Below, piece after piece: positions 24,994 through 37,964 of a stretch of DNA of 64,000 nt. The DNA lies in the NCBI GenBank assembly GCA_051453625.1, contig JBOZIK010000001.1:68022948-68086947 (forward strand). The letters are read 5' to 3'. The notes beneath the pieces are model-generated. The model had not been told where the DNA came from, did no database searches, and saw only the letters and a list, made by a program, of their open reading frames with translations. Within the stretch, counting starts at the first letter, position 1. Each line of letters opens with the position of its first letter. A program made the position numbers and the translations under genes. This DNA comes from Welwitschia mirabilis. Its lineage: Eukaryota; Gnetophyta; Gnetopsida; Welwitschiales.

Positions 24994-25567
24994 TGTTATA
25001 GTGTAATTTATGTAATATTTAAGTCCTTTAGACAAAACCTATAAATCACAATACTTACAAAAAAAGACACACTAGTATAGATGGAACTCAACCTGAATGT
25101 TGTAATCCATTGAAGGCACTACACCCGCAGTTAGAGAACTAATTTCATGAAGTATTTTTAGTATTTTTTTTAAGTAAATAAAAATAATAAGCAATGAATA
25201 TGTAATGCAAAATGAATGAAGATGAAATGCAAGTGTAATGAGTCTATTTGAATTCCAATCCTTCTGTCACAAGAACCAGCCCTTATAACTTAGATCAATT
25301 AGGAAGAGTTATCCCTAACCAACATAAGCTATAAGATATACTAAATAGAATGTCAGTAAATGCAAATATGGAATGTAATAAAATGAAATGCAATATAACA
25401 TCTAAACTAACAATGTCAACCTTAATAAAGATTGCCCTTATAATCTAAATAAACTATGGTACTGTCACTAAATCATAATCAAGGGAGGTTCATACAATAA
25501 AAGTGAAAAGAGTTCTTATATTAATAAATAATTTAACATCCACCTAAAATCAAAGTAGCAGCACCTC
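24994..25567 (-). mobile_element. Partial LTR, Athila-like family (third of five)
   Basis: It begins TGTTATAGTG and aligns with 14,479 onward. It is cut at a 100-N gap (25,568-25,667), after which the sequence is gag of another copy and not the rest of the LTR. It is the 5' LTR of the 15.7-25.0 kb body. Confidence 0.8.
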
Positions 25568-25667
25568 NNNNNNNNNNNNNNNNNNNNNNNNNNNNNNNNN
25601 NNNNNNNNNNNNNNNNNNNNNNNNNNNNNNNNNNNNNNNNNNNNNNNNNNNNNNNNNNNNNNNNNNN

Positions 25668-27164
25668 TATTGGTTAAATTACTTTTCTATTCTTTATTAT
25701 CACATTTTACTTCTTTTAAGTATTTTATGATTTATCCTATAGTTTAATTTTCTTTAAAAATGGTTTTTGGACAAGTTTGACTTATTTCCACTAGATCTTC
25801 TAACAATTTCTATGCATCATCTAAAGTCAAGTTCATTAAGTATCTATCATAAGAAAAGCTTATATAAAATTTTTTTAATTTGGTTAGTCAATTCACCATA
25901 GAAATAATCTATCAATTTCTCTTTACGAAATTCATCAACAAAGTTGGAATGAATGGCTATGATGAATCACTCATATGTTATGGCATAATCCTCTTGAAGT
26001 TGTTGTTGAAATTTGGTAACTTCCTTCCTTTTTTTTTTAATGGTACTTTCACTTAAAAATCTTTTAATAAAAACTTCTTATACTTGACTCCATGATTTAA
26101 GAATCTTGTGTGGAATGATTTTAAGCCAAATTTTTTTCTCTAGGTGTGATAAAAAAGATAACCATATAAGTATGATAACTAATATGTTTCTTTTCACTTC
26201 CTGAGATAAGAAAAAGTGATTCAATGTCAGTTAGATGTTGAAAAGGGTCCTTTTTAGGTTCCCCTAAAAATGTTGCATATGAACTTAAGTTTCTGAATGC
26301 TACATCATCATCAAAAGGTAAATCAAAAGGATTTTGAATTTTACATTTTGTACTATAATTAAAAGCATAGCATTCACATTAAAAGTTAAATCTCCTATCA
26401 TAATTGGTATACTAGAAGAAGTAACTTACTTTTTTTTTCTCTGCAAATATTTTAACACAAATGAAAAAGAAATAACAAAATATACTTCTATGCTATTATT
26501 GTCATAATTTTATTTTAAAAAAATTTACTCTGAAATAATAAAAGTAGAAAAATATTCTTCTTTAATTCTTGGAACTTGCATACTTGGGGTGTGCATACTT
26601 GGATTATGTTCAAAGTCAAATAATATTTCTCTAATGTTTTCCTCAATCAAGTTCTTCTCTCTAGTATTTTGTCTTTTTATTAGAATTCACCACATCCATG
26701 CATACTCAGAAAAAAAATGTAATGATCATCATGTTATATTTTATGAGGATGAAAAAGGGGACAACTAATAAATATATGCTCTAGAAAACAAAAACATAAG
26801 ACTACAAAAAAGAAAAGAGAAACTAAAACAAAACTACTGATAGTCTTCACTTAGTCATCTGGACAATATAGTGGATGATGTACTCTTTATTATGCTACCA
26901 AAAATAAAAAAAATTTATTTCAAAAATTAGAAAAAGATGTAATATACTGACCATTATTTACCTTATCATGGGAATGACAGTGAGGAAAACAAGGCTTATT
27001 ATCACTACCAGGATGAAAAGTTGTAAAAAAAATAAACCTACAAAAACTCAAATAGAAATATAGTACTATTTCAAATAAATAACGTAAACTGAAGTTTGAG
27101 ATACTTATCTGAATAGTGAAAATCCTATAGCTTCTTACAACCTTCCCTGGCAATGGTGCCAAAA
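25668..27164 (-). pseudogene. Second gag and leader remnant
   Basis: The order gag, leader hairpins (near 26,840 and 26,950), primer site (TTTTGGCACCATTGCCAGGG, 27,145-27,164) repeats what is seen at 23.5-25.0 kb, with about the same spacing. The pol part is absent. The gap before it hides the junction, so deletion and assembly collapse cannot be told apart. Confidence 0.65.
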
Positions 27165-27798
27165 TGTTGTAATGTGTATCTTTAAGTCCTTAGGTAAAAC
27201 CTATACAACACAATACTTACAGAAAAATACATACTAGTATAGATGCGAGCTAATTCAAATGTCATAATCCATTGAAGGCACTAGATTAGAAGCCAGAGAA
27301 CTAATTTTATAAAGTCTTTTTAGGCTTCTTCTTTTTATAAATGAAAATAAATAACAATGTACATGTAATGCAAGATGAATGAGGATGAAATGCAAAAGGA
27401 TGAGATGTAAGTGTAATGAATTTATTTGAATTCTAGTTCTTCTATCACAAGAATCAGCCTTTTTAACTTAGATTAATTAGGAGAGCTATCAATTAACTCT
27501 AACTAACATAAGTTATAAGATATATCAAATAGAATATAAATAAATGAAAATATGAAAATGAAATAAAATAAAATGCAATGTAAGATCTAAACTAATAATG
27601 TTAACCTTAACAAAGGTTACCCTTATGATCTAGATAAACTATGAAGCTGTCACAAAATCATAATCAAATTAAACCATAAATAAGGTTCACAAAATAAAAG
27701 TGCAAAGTGTTTTTCTATTAATCACAAATTAACATCCACTTATAAATAAAGGAGTAACACCTTAATAGAGGATACTCAATCCAACACCAGGAAAATGT
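27165..27798 (-). mobile_element. Partial LTR, Athila-like family (fourth of five)
   Basis: It begins TGTTGTAATG and aligns with the LTR at 14,479 up to the block AGAGGATACTCAATCC...ACACCAGGAAAA. It stops at a 100-N gap (27,799-27,898). Confidence 0.8.
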
Positions 27799-27898
27799 NN
27801 NNNNNNNNNNNNNNNNNNNNNNNNNNNNNNNNNNNNNNNNNNNNNNNNNNNNNNNNNNNNNNNNNNNNNNNNNNNNNNNNNNNNNNNNNNNNNNNNNN

Positions 27899-28524
27899 CT
27901 CATTTCAAAAAGAATTTTCCTAAGGATCTGTTTATCACTATTCATTGAAGCAAATTGAGTAGAATGGAACAAGAAAATATAATTCAAGGTGATAAGGATG
28001 CTAAGTACATAGCGAAGATCAAGTTCTTTTCTCTTTCATGTTTCATCTTGTTATTAGAATTTTTTGGATACTTAACACTAAAAAGATTCATAATGACTAT
28101 CATTTTAACCATTGTGGGAATGAATAATAAAATGACCACAAAAAGGAATGAATAATAAAATGATCACAAAAAAAATTATCTAATAGAAAGAATGAATTGC
28201 ACTATCATCCTACATGTAATGGGGATGACAGTGAAGATAACATATTATTATGCTATAAAAACCAAAAACATAAAACCTTAAAAGAAACTTGTAAAAAGAT
28301 AATTTTGAAAATATTAAGTATATATTTTCATGCTCTATGTCATAGGGATGATAGTAATTATTAATGTTATGGAAAAATAAAAATTATAAAAAATAAACCT
28401 ATTAAACTCTATTAAAAATATAGTACTACTTCAAATAAATAACCCAAATCGAAATTCAAGGTACTTATTTAGATAGCGATAATTCTTTATCTTCTTATGG
28501 ACTTCTCCAACAATGATACTAAAA
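27899..28524 (-). pseudogene. Short internal remnant: start of unknown frame plus leader
   Basis: After the gap the minus strand encodes MNSDKQILRKILFEM (27,945-27,901), the same start as the unrecognised frame near 13,930. It is preceded by leader hairpins (28,200-28,250 and 28,330-28,365) and a diverged primer site next to the LTR at 28,525. The rest of the element is missing. Confidence 0.6.
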
Positions 28525-29730
28525 TGTTTTGGTAGGAATTTGTGTAATCTTTAAATCCTTAAGAAAAATTATAAATCATAATACTTTCATAAAAACACAT
28601 ACTTGTATAGATGGAAGTCAACCCAATGTTATAATCCTTGAAGGAACTAGGCTAGAAGTTAGAGAATTGATTTCATAAAGTATTCTTAGTATTTTTTATT
28701 TACTAAATAAAAATAAAGATTAATATACATGTAATACAACATGAATGATGATGAAATATAAGTGAAATGAATAATAAATCTATTTGACTACCAATCTTCT
28801 TGTCACCTAGAGTAGTCTTTATCACTTAGATCAATTAAGGAAATTATCACTTAATCCTAATTAACATAAGCTATAAGATACATCAAATAGAATATGCAAT
28901 TATGAAAATGCAATATGAGAGGAATGTAAATCTAAACTAAAAATATCAACATTAATAAAGATTGCCCTTATGATCTAGATAAACTATGAAGCTATCACTA
29001 AATCATAATCAACTTAATCCATAAGGGAGTCTTATACAATAGAAATAAAAAGAGTTCTTGTATTAATTATTAATAAATATCCACTTACAAACAAAGTAGT
29101 GGCATTTCAATTAAGAATACGCAATCCAACACCAAGGAAGACTTCTCCCTATAACATGGGATGGACCTCTTATCCTTTAATATCCCATCACAATAATATC
29201 TGTTATAAAATATGGGTATAAGAGTGAAGGGAAGGGGATCTTTATAGTTTTACATTAAAGTTCTAGAGGCAGAACCCTAAAAGTCAGAGAAAAATCCTTA
29301 GTAATTCACATGAGGCATGTAACCCCATTATAAAAATAACTTATTTTCTTCCGTGTAAAAATAGTTGTTGTGCTATTTGTCATCTAGATGACATGAGGGA
29401 TGATAACCCATAAAAAGAGGTAAGTCATCAGCTTCTAGCTCTGTAGCTAGTCCCCCAATTTGGAGTTCATGTTAGCATCTCTATCATCCTAACTATCATC
29501 TAGATGACATTGGGACAATAGTCTTCTTAAGATTTCTAACTAAGAGAAATTAGCCTCCTACATATTGATCTTTTCCTCCAAATGCTAAATGTCACAATAT
29601 GCCTGGAATACCTTCAAATATGTTAAGAATTGTATGTTTCTATGATCATCCCATTGACTCTCCATAATCATCAGGATTGCAAAAGTACTTAAAATGCTCC
29701 ATTAAATACATACAAATTGGCATTGTAACA
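28525..29730 (-). mobile_element. Complete LTR, Athila-like family (fifth of five)
   Basis: It is 1,206 bases long, from TGTTTTGGTA to ...GGCATTGTAACA. A TATA box lies near 29,245 on the minus strand (AACTATAAAGATCCCC). GTCATC/GATGAC repeats lie near 29,368-29,405 and 29,485-29,512. Its high side joins LINE DNA directly, so it is the outer 5' end of the chain. Confidence 0.8.
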
Positions 29731-31623
29731 ATGTAATTTATAATGTTAAGTTGTATTAATATTTTGCTAATCAAAATTTTAATGCAACCAAATTTTTTTT
29801 TCTAGAATAAACAAAGGTGATGGATTTATTGATTTGTAATGGATTAAACAAAATCCTTACATTTGCAAATTTTACATTTATAAGGATCCAAGAAAATTCA
29901 TATATTAATTTCTTTCTTTCTTCTTTTGAGAATGTACAATCTATGAAGGATTTTGGAGTAGGTAGTGATTTGGTGAAGTTATGTCATCATCATTTGGAGT
30001 TTGTAATATAAATTAATTTAACTTTACATAAAAATAAAAAGAGAAAAGCCATTAAAGAAGACTAGGTTTGGAGGTAAAAAATAATTCAAATTAGTTGTAT
30101 GAAGTCTGTGGAAATTTAAAAGACAAACTAAATATTTTGAAAAAATTCTATTGAATGTAGTTGTTAAAATTTCCAAAGGAAAAATTTAATGTACTTAAAA
30201 GTTTTGGTTTGATGATGAATGCATAGATGCAAAAAGAAATATTAAAATAATAGATAGAGAGCAAAGAGAAGCAGTAACAAAAAGATAGAAAGCCTTGTTA
30301 GAAGTAAAAAGAGACTATTTATCAAAGGTGAATAAGAATGTTTCACTTGCATAATCAAAAAAGATTCCAAGAAATTTTAAAATTTATATAGTGCAAAGAA
30401 TCCTTAATTTTCTATAATATATGGTTTTTACAATCTATATATATATAAATACAAGTAAGAAAAGCTTTATTTTTTATTATCAAAATCCTTTTCCATTTAC
30501 TTTTGAAGAAGTTCTAATTGGCATTAATAAATTAGCTAATGGAAGGAAAGGTCATGGATTCAACTAGTTTATATGCTGAGTTAATTAAGTGGGCTAAAGA
30601 TTTAATTCATAAAGAAATATGAAAAAAAATTAAATTTTGCAGTGGTAAATGGATTGAATTAGGAATGGGAAAAAATTAATGCAGATTTTCAATTCAAAGA
30701 AGGAGATAGGAATAATCTAAATAATTATAGAATGATAATGGTAAGTAATATTTTTACAAATGTTTTAACACACTTCTTGCATAGAAAGTTGATAATTTAG
30801 AAAATGCAAATAATATCAGAATAATTTGCCAAGTAGGTTTTTGTTAAAAGCATTTCACTATTGATCATTTACTCACATTGAGGCATCATATAGATTTTGC
30901 AAAAAAGCTAAACAAAAAAAATTTCATTTTCTTTATTGATTTTTCTAAAGCTTGTGATTTAATGAATCATAAAAAATTATGGTTATGGCTCAATCATATT
31001 GGAATTCCTTCTAATTTTCTTAGTGCTATTCAAAGATTACATAGAGAGGTTATAATTGAAATAAAAGACTTTGATTAAAAACAATGTTTTGAATTTCTCT
31101 TTATGATGAAATTAAAATAGGAATTCCCTTTCTATATAACACTCTTTGGTCTCTTACATGATGAATTACAAGACTGGCTTTGCAAATAACATAATCACTA
31201 TACTATTAAGATAGAATCATTAGTAGTCTAATTGCTCCTTTATGTGGATGATGCATCTTTGATTTCTCCTTTAAAACAGATATGAAAAACATGCTTTAAA
31301 ATTTGAAAAATTTTTACTGATCCTATAGTTTGATAGTAAAAATTAAAAAGAAAAAACTAAATTTATGATTTATAGCACTAAGAACACCTAGTTTTATTTT
31401 AAATTTAATAGGGAGAAAATTAACATAGTAGAAGCTTTTTAATACTTGGGTTTTTATTACTCTAATAAATATAGATTAGATAAATGCATTAAAGAAAGAA
31501 TAATATGTAGAAGTAAAGCATAGAAGTAAAGCTTTTTATGTTATAAAAAATAAATGTAGTTCACTAAGGATTTGGGCTTAGCAAGTTCACAAATAATTTT
31601 TTTAATCCATCATTTATCCCATT
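29731..31623 (+). pseudogene. LINE endonuclease C-terminus and reverse transcriptase, first part
   Basis: The plus strand has, in order: the endonuclease tail (FTFIRIQENSYINFFLSSFE, 29,870-29,930); the linker WFDDECI near 30,210; RT block FTFEEVLIGINKLANGRKG (about 30,493-30,550); a long open piece with FIFFIDFSKACDLMNHKKLW (30,930-30,990); the active site LLYVDDASLISP (about 31,228-31,263) with both aspartates kept; and YLGFYYSNKYRLDKCIKERI (31,442-31,502). It encodes the copying enzyme of a non-LTR retrotransposon but is broken by several stops. It ends at ...FNPSFIP, where a CACTA-type element is inserted; the frame resumes at 37,965. Confidence 0.85.
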
Positions 31624-34600
31624 CACTATAAGAAATATAGGCTTCTAAGATGTTTCTAAAATGCCTTAAAAGGCCTTTAAAAATGCCTCAAAAGCTTTTA
31701 ATTCATTTCTTTACAAAACACCTTAAAAAGAATCTCCTTCAAATACCACATGCTTTTAAGATGTTTCTAAGTCATTTTAATAAAAACATCTTAAAAGGAT
31801 TTTGAGGCATTAAACGCATTACAAGGTACAACATGGGTATAAAAAGGTTACTGAAAAAGTTACCACACAGAATCAAACTTTTTAGTTAGTTTAAAAATCA
31901 ATTGAATAATCATCACCATCATTTACTTGATGCTTATTAAGAGTTTATTATTACCTATGATTTCTAAAATAGAATTTCATCATAGCAAAGCACAGCCACA
32001 TGTTAATTATCTAATTTGTATTAACATCTAACATATTATCCTTAAATAATCACATATTAATCATTCAAAAAAAATCACATATTTATATGTCTTCAGAATT
32101 TAACACAATATCCTCAAAAACATTTACATGGGTTTGTATTCACAAATCATACATAATGCATTCAATCCTTGCATCGAGATATTGTACATAAAAACTATTG
32201 AGTTTGACATTAGATTATAGCAAATAATTATCAATCTATTAAATAAAGTTTGAAACATAATCCAAAGCTATTGAGTTTTTTTACACATGGGAATCATCAT
32301 GTCTTCTTTAATTTTTCCCTTAATTCTTCTTTATTGTCTTCCTTATTTTTTATTTCTTTTACTTTTGATTTGCATTTCATTCATTCTTTTATCCTTTCTA
32401 TTTTGATTCTGAGGCTTTGTGTACATCCATATTTATCACCATTTATAGATGTGGGAAGACTTGTAGGCAGACTACATTTGCAGTAAAGAAAAACTAAATA
32501 ATGTTGTTCACAATACAAATACACTTTCTATTATACAAAATGGATTTACAAAATAGTACCTAATTTCTTCTTAGTATGAAATCTTTTAATCTAGAAGAAG
32601 AATACAGAATTATAGATTAAAAATGATTAATACTTATGTAAGTTGAGTTTGAAGAGTAAAATTGAAAATGGAATGATATAGATAACCAAGTGAAGTACCT
32701 TTTGAAATTTAAGCCCAAAGTTTTAGTCCAAATTCACTAGTGCCATTTAAGCATATGATGCAGTGGATTTTTCTTAGGGAACAACAACTTGCATGCTATT
32801 TCTTGGTGATTCTTTGAGGTAAAAGGTATATAACGATAGATAATAGCAAACATTGATTTGAAAAAGCCCTCTTCCTAAAACTCTTGTGATATCTAAAGAT
32901 CCATCATCATGCGCAGAATCTCCATGAGAAGTTGATTTTTTAGCTTTATGAAATATTAATATCCTTACAATGTAAAGCGTAATATGCATTGTGTAGTTAG
33001 CTCCTCACACCTAAGCATTTCTTCCAAAGATAAAAATCTTGAATCAATGAAATCTTTTCTTGCATTATTGTCTAGTCCATCATTATCATTTCATTTAGAA
33101 TTTTAGTAGTTTTGAAGCATTTTCCTCACTTCTGCTAGTGGGAATTCACCCTTCTTTTAAGGAAATGCTCTAGAGAATGCACACTAGCCCTCATTAAGAT
33201 CTTAGATGCTTTGATTACTTATAATATTATTGGACATAGAGGATTCAACAATTTAATGAAGTTTTCCTAGGAAATCACATCAAAAATTCAAATACTTATT
33301 ACTATAATAGAGGAACTATACATTACCAAAATACGAAAAATTTTATCATACATCTGAAGTTTTAAAATATGGTTGTCGATATCATATTCATCATAGTAAA
33401 CTTGAACTTTACTTTTTTGGTCCACTAAGATTTTATGCATCTATTTCTCTGTTAGAAACTAAACCATTTAATTTGCACTATGATAAAGACACTTCCACTA
33501 ATAGAGAAAGCAATGTTAAGGGTTTATTAGAAAGGTAGGAATACAAAAGGAGAAATGAATCATTAATTGAAGATTAACTAGTCAATCATTTAGGGATAAT
33601 TCATAGGCATCAGAGCACAGTAAAAAAGAAGCTTCATAGACATTAGAGTTTGTAGGTATAGAAATTTCACATTATGGCTTCTTGTCAAGGATGACATGGT
33701 GTAATCACCTAGCCTCAATTTCTCCAGTTTGCTATTTCTTCTTTCATCGATAAGAACACAACTAGAGAAATCCAATAGTAAGTACGATATGGAAGTGAAG
33801 AGAGAATGGTCGTGGAAAAAGGACACAAAATATTTTCATGGCAATAATGATGATGATGAGTTTAATGCTAAATGGGTAGGTGATGTGTAACTGCCTATAG
33901 TTATTAGTTGCATCTGTGAAGCAAAAAGTGACTAATGCTTTGGCTCTCTCCCTTTTGGTTCTTAGGCAAGACTCTGAGGATTTTGGTAGAGATATAAAAT
34001 GTCTTTTAGAGAAGTATAACATTAATTTAAATAAGTTAACCACTTGGAGAAATTGAAGGATGAACTCAATCAATGCATGTTATGGCAGTACTATAGCCCC
34101 TATCAATTTCATTAAATGGATTAAATGTAAATTGGAGATGGGAGATATGGAATTGCTATTTCTATATTCATCAAGATTCAAAATATTGTATCCATGATTA
34201 TTATGCATATGCTTAACATCCTTGTTTGTTTTAAAATACTAACACATCTATCTTTACAGTGTAAAGCCAAAAAAAACATTTCTGCAAATAAAAATAACTA
34301 TTTTAATGATGGAATAGTTCCTTTATATTACAAGATTAAAAAAAATGATTGAATAAATTTTGACCTCATAGTATGTATTTAATTATAGAATTATCAAAAT
34401 TCATAGTGAAAAGAGAGGTGATAAGATAACTTACTACTACACGTTATTGGTTTAAATCCCCATTTGCACTAATCAAGATAAAATTAGTGTTGCTTTATAC
34501 ATGTTGATGATCTAAACAAATAATGCAACATGTATCAAAACATGCATATGTACAAGTTTGTAGAATGATAGCAAAGTACTAATGTAAGAACAATCTTGAA

Positions 34601-37600
34601 TCACCTACTAGAAAATATGAACTAGAGACTAACATTAGGATAACATAGCCTTTTGAAATGGAAGAAAAGATTGCTTAGAGCTAACAAAAATTAAAAAATA
34701 CTTTTCAAAATTCTAATGTTTACCTAGCATATACAGGGACTAATAAAAGTACTGATATACCTCTTCTAAAACTAAAGAGCTGATTTTTGGAAATTTAAAT
34801 TCTCAAGATTTGGGTCATCCACATAGCCTAGGAGGAAGATTTGGATGAATGTGTCAACCCACTAAATTGGAGGAAAATATGAACTTTGAATAGAAAATGT
34901 TGGTGGCTTTGATATAATTTAGTGGGATAAAAATCTGAATTGGCAATTCCATCACCAATTTGATATGGATCTTGCTTCTTGATACAACATCATCTTCCTC
35001 TACCACTATAGAGAAATACAATAGATTGAAGAACTGAATACCAAAAACTATAAATGCTAACTAGTAACCTTCTAGTCAAACAAAGCTAGTGCCTAATATC
35101 AATGGGCATAGCTTCCGAACTAGGATGAAGTGGCCTTTGGANNNNNNNNNNNNNNNNNNNNNNNNNNNNNNNNNNNNNNNNNNNNNNNNNNNNNNNNNNN
35201 NNNNNNNNNNNNNNNNNNNNNNNNNNNNNNNNNNNNNNNNNNNNNNNTCTAGCATCTTTACCTCCTTCTCTCATTGCATTTCCCCTTTCTTGCTGTGTGA
35301 TCTTTTCTTCTTTTATTCCATAATTCATTTAGCTAGATTTGTTTTCTCCTTGAAAAAAATGAACATAGTGGTTTTAGGGGCTTAGAAGTCAATACATGTA
35401 AAACTCTTGTTGATCTATCACTAAGAACCACTAAATCGTCAAACTCTTTGCAAACTCCAATGAAAATGTAGAGAATTCAAAACCCTAATGAAAGTGCAGA
35501 GAATTAAAAATGCTAATAAAAACACAAAGGATTCAGTAAGAAATATTAGTATTTGTAGAGTACATATCTCAAAGATTAATTTATTAGAGGCTTTAGAGTT
35601 AAAAATCCTAATAAAAATATAAAGAATTCAGTGAGCAGTATTAGTATTTGTGAAGTACCATATCTCCTCTAAAAATTATTCATATGTATTAACCTTAGTA
35701 AGTTCATTCTGGATTTGTAGATATTAAGGATTCAAACATAACTATAAATCATTATTCTTAATTTCTTAGCCAAAAAAATGGAAATAGTTAGATTTATTAG
35801 ACTCTAAAGAATATATATCTTAAAGAATGTGATGTTTTATTTTGTCTTGCATATGTATTAAATCTATGAGATATATAACCAAAATGAAGAGGATCTACAA
35901 ATTTCATAGATAGCAATGGCATACAATGAATGTCAAATCAGTACTTTATATAAGTTGAGGAAGTAGGATGGTGGTCAAATAGAATCCTCTAGCAGAGGAA
36001 GAAAAAAACAAATGGTAAGTATAATTACTAAGTGAATGATGCTAATTCACAATAAACTTAAAAATTTATAGCCATCACTATAGAAGTAAAAGAAATATTA
36101 AGGAAGTAATTCAATCTTTGTGTAAAAGCCTATTACTTAGTATGAGTATTGATGAAAGCACAAATAAATTACACTTGATATTTGTAAAAAAGAAGTAACT
36201 GAATCTTACTTTCATTGCTTATTCTAGAATTATTATTGTGTTTAAAGTATATCCATTAATGCCTATACCTCTGTGTACTATTAACCTCTCTTTCTACTTT
36301 CATTTATGCTTGATCCTGTAGATTTTTTGGGCTATAGATTCAAGTAGAAGCAAAAACAAAAGCATAAGCAGAAGCAAAATTTCAATCAGATTCGAGAACA
36401 ATGACTAGGAGATTTTCATAGTTATGGATCTCAATAACATAACCATCTAGGTTATGAATGAATATCTATTCCACTCATACTCCTTTATCTTCAACTACTC
36501 TCTTTACATGATTTACCTCCATCTCATTTAGAGATCCCTGTAACTTTTCCATGTTATGGCATTGCATTTACATGTCATTCCTTGTTACTTAATTTTCAAT
36601 AACAACCTAACTTGTTATTCTGTATGAAAAATCTTTCTTAAAACCTAATACTTACAAGGCATGATGTACATGCTTGTGGGCATTTTGCACAAACAATTAT
36701 CAGTTTTTAGTTACATCAATGGGAATTACAAAAGGACATTCATAGAAAAGAAGACATGGTGACTTGAGACTGTATCCATTGAAAGTTATGCACTTTGGTA
36801 GTTTACACAATTAAGGACATGGATATGTTAAAAAGGTAAGACATCAAAAGAAGCATAGGGCTCATTTGGTATCTGGACATTTGTAGTTTTTTCACTCAAA
36901 TTTGAAGGCTAGAATAGTATTAAAATAGATTATTGAACATCTTAATGGGGTTTATTAGCTACAAATATGTGAATAAAATCTCCATTTATTTTAGTTACCA
37001 GTGATGTCATTCTCATAAAAAAGGTGCTAAATTTTCTCAAGGCCATTAAGCTAAAAAGATAAATCTACTTGTAGAAAAGAAGGGATGTAGTAAAAAGAGG
37101 ATTAAATCATTAGAAATAAAAAGACATAAATGTTCACTAAAAGAAGTGGATGAGTTATTAGAGAGAGATGAAAAATTACATGAAGGGTGTCTCTATTCAT
37201 TATAGACCATCGCCTTAGCAACATTAGTGCTGCTTCTATCTGTAGCTGACTTTGTCATGATAAAAATGTTATGATTCAAGAATTTTTTGAAAAAAAAAAG
37301 AGTGAATAATCACGAAAACACAAGATATCGATAAAGATAATACTAGAAGAAGTATGCATAAAAAAATCCCATGAGTTCAAACCCTTTCCATCATTCGAAG
37401 TCACCCCTTCATATTGCAATCATAAAAGAAACTAAAACTCTCTCAAACAAATACATATTTAGAGCAAAAATATTTAAAAAATGAGACATAATACCTTTAT
37501 CTATACTTGATAGATTAAAAAAGTAGTTTCAAACATGAAATCTGAAGGGGAAAAAACTTTTGAGAATGTAATCCCTAACCTCTAAAATGATGTTGCTACT

Positions 37601-37964
37601 TCTACTAATGTGACCTATAGAAGGAGATACTACAATAGCCAATAAAAGGAGGGAACAAATAGAAAAGCACACAAAGGACCTAGGTGTAATGGTTTTATTT
37701 TTAGCAATGTGCAATTTTTTTTTATAATGGAGATTTTATAGCATTTGTTCAATTAAATGCCTTAAAAGATGATGGCTTTTATGACATTTCTTTAGTCCAA
37801 TGCCTTAAAAGGTCAAAATCATTCAAGGTATTTTTTTATAAAAACCTTAAAAAGATTATATTCTTTTTTTATTCAAGGCATTTATTAAAATGAACACTTA
37901 AAATGCCCCATAATTAAGGTGTTTATTTAAATAAATTCTTTAAAACCCTCTATTTCTTATAGTG
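31624..37964. mobile_element. CACTA (En/Spm)-type DNA transposon, 6.3 kb
   Basis: The left end is CACTATAAGAAATATAGG and the right end, reverse-complemented, is CACTATAAGAAATAGAGG: 17 of 18 bases match, and CACTA..AGAAA is the hallmark terminus of plant CACTA elements. Sub-terminal repeats of the type ATGCCTTAAAAGG occur in both ends (31,660-31,850 and 37,760-37,930). Flanking triplets are ATT and ACT; this superfamily makes 3-bp duplications, so one base has changed. The insertion splits the LINE reading frame between ...FNPSFIP and ILYGCLV. No transposase could be recognised; a 106-N gap (35,142-35,247) hides part of the interior. It is probably non-autonomous. Confidence 0.85.
32700..34120 (-). 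other. Possible decayed coding frames inside the CACTA-type element
   Basis: Minus-strand frames at 32,989-32,774 (HGDSAHDDGSLDITRVLGRG), 33,170-33,005 (GLDNNARKDFIDSRFLSLEE) and 34,073-33,762 (SCLRTKRERAKALVTFCFTD) look less random than their surroundings in residue composition. I do not recognise a family in them. They may be remains of element genes; evidence is weak. Confidence 0.2.

Noticed and set aside
12654-29730. Reading the chain of regularly spaced repeats as a CRISPR-like or satellite array
   Set aside because: The repeats are 1.2-kb LTRs with TG/CA-type ends, primer sites and polypurine tracts, and the intervals are retrotransposon bodies of very different length.
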